This document shows positions 63,685 through 64,000 of a stretch of DNA of 64,000 nt, one piece after another. The stretch's first letter is position 1. Each line of letters starts with the position of its first letter. The stretch spans positions 1 through 64,000 of the forward strand of contig JARKVD010000036.1 of the NCBI GenBank assembly GCA_029851835.1. Reading direction: 5' to 3'. The position numbers and the translations under genes are program-made. Below the pieces are notes generated by a model. The model worked only from the letters and a program-made list of their open reading frames with translations, was not told the origin of the DNA and did no database searches. Source of the DNA: Clostridium sp. Lineage in GTDB: Bacteria; Bacillota; Clostridia; Clostridiales; Clostridiaceae.

Positions 63685-64000
63685 ATGAATAATAGAAAAT
63701 GTATTAAAGGAATTACTTTGATAGAACTGATTATTACTTTGGGATTATTAGGAGTTATTACTGCTCTTGTATTTTCATTCTTTTTTACAAATAAAAATAC
63801 TTTAAATAAGGTAGAAATAAAATCAGATTTACAATATGAAGCTAAAGAGGTAATGAATAAAATTTCAAAATACGCAATGGAAGCAAGTAAGGTGGAAATT
63901 GGAGAGGATAAAGTGACATTCTTGGGTGCTGATGTGAATGACAAAGTAGTCTTTAAAGTAACTGAATGCAGTAAAACTGAGGAAGGCAATAAAGTTACAT
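63685..64000 (+). CDS. Prepilin-type protein, 3' truncated by window end
   Basis: It opens MNNRKCIKGITLIELIITLG: a class III leader ending at G9 before I10, then TLIELIITLGLLGVITALVF with Glu at mature position 5 (E14). About 105 residues are visible and the frame is open at the window edge. It is likely another minor pilin (PilW-like) of the same operon, 19 bases after the PilX-like gene. AAAGGTAGTG precedes the ATG. The C-terminal domain cannot be judged. Confidence 0.8.
   Translation, partial: MNNRKCIKGITLIELIITLGLLGVITALVFSFFFTNKNTLNKVEIKSDLQYEAKEVMNKISKYAMEASKVEIGEDKVTFLGADVNDKVVFKVTECSKTEEGNKVT

Overview
The window reads as chromosomal DNA of an anaerobic, spore-forming Clostridium (sensu stricto type). 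Intergenic DNA is very AT-rich, ribosome-binding sites are strong (AGGAGG/GGGGG), there is a CotJ spore-coat operon, and the lysine-to-butyrate fermentation and Rex-crt-bcd-etfBA-hbd modules are characteristic of clostridia. I saw no rRNA, tRNA, prophage, transposase gene or CRISPR array. Both window ends cut genes.

Layout. 1-1250: the tail of an unknown gene, then the cotJABC operon (minus). 1.4-3.4 kb: an ECF-type sigma factor with a membrane DUF4179 partner. 3.7-20.3 kb: mostly single housekeeping or hypothetical genes ended by clear hairpin terminators: zinc-dependent phospholipase-C-like protein, UMF1-type MFS, DUF5661, GNAT, nth, a CPDC thioredoxin-like protein, pepT, an HtrA protease, class III fbp, an AGCS symporter, a CoA-binding protein, DUF4230, a RusA-like protein with a zinc-finger tail, and tsaD. 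20.4-27.6 kb: an N-extended M29 aminopeptidase, a lone hutU, a lipoprotein, a formate/nitrite-type channel and a hypothetical.

27.7-36.7 kb is a complete lysine-fermentation operon (kal-kce-kdd-kamA-kamB-kamC-kamD-kamE). It sits behind a consensus-like promoter, a lysine (L-box) riboswitch and a terminator with a strong candidate antiterminator. 37-38.9 kb carries an ABC-F ATPase. 39.4-45.1 kb carries rex and crt-bcd-etfB-etfA-hbd, with a Rex box just downstream of the crt promoter. 45.4-47.7 kb is nfnAB. The modules connect metabolically: Kal releases crotonyl-CoA, Bcd/Etf reduce it to butyryl-CoA, Rex reads NADH/NAD+, and NfnAB couples NADH, NADPH and ferredoxin. 47.8-52.3 kb carries a C_GCAxxG_C_C protein, ogg, a TVP38/DedA protein and groES-groEL behind a perfect CIRCE element.

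52.7-64 kb is a type IV pilus locus: pilD, pilB, pilC, pilA, pilM, pilN, a very large pilO, and three further pilin-like genes, the last cut by the window end. Its leader holds what I read as a c-di-GMP-II riboswitch whose P1 3' strand is also the 5' arm of a terminator. That geometry predicts that c-di-GMP turns pilus expression on. Between pilA and pilM lies an unidentified GC-rich structured element followed by a nested inverted repeat.

Two families of short dispersed intergenic repeats run through the window. One copy appears to supply the last codons and stop of nfnB. The best leads for something undescribed are the pilA-pilM element, the catabolic lysine riboswitch, the repeat families, and the RusA-like protein with an altered active-site motif.
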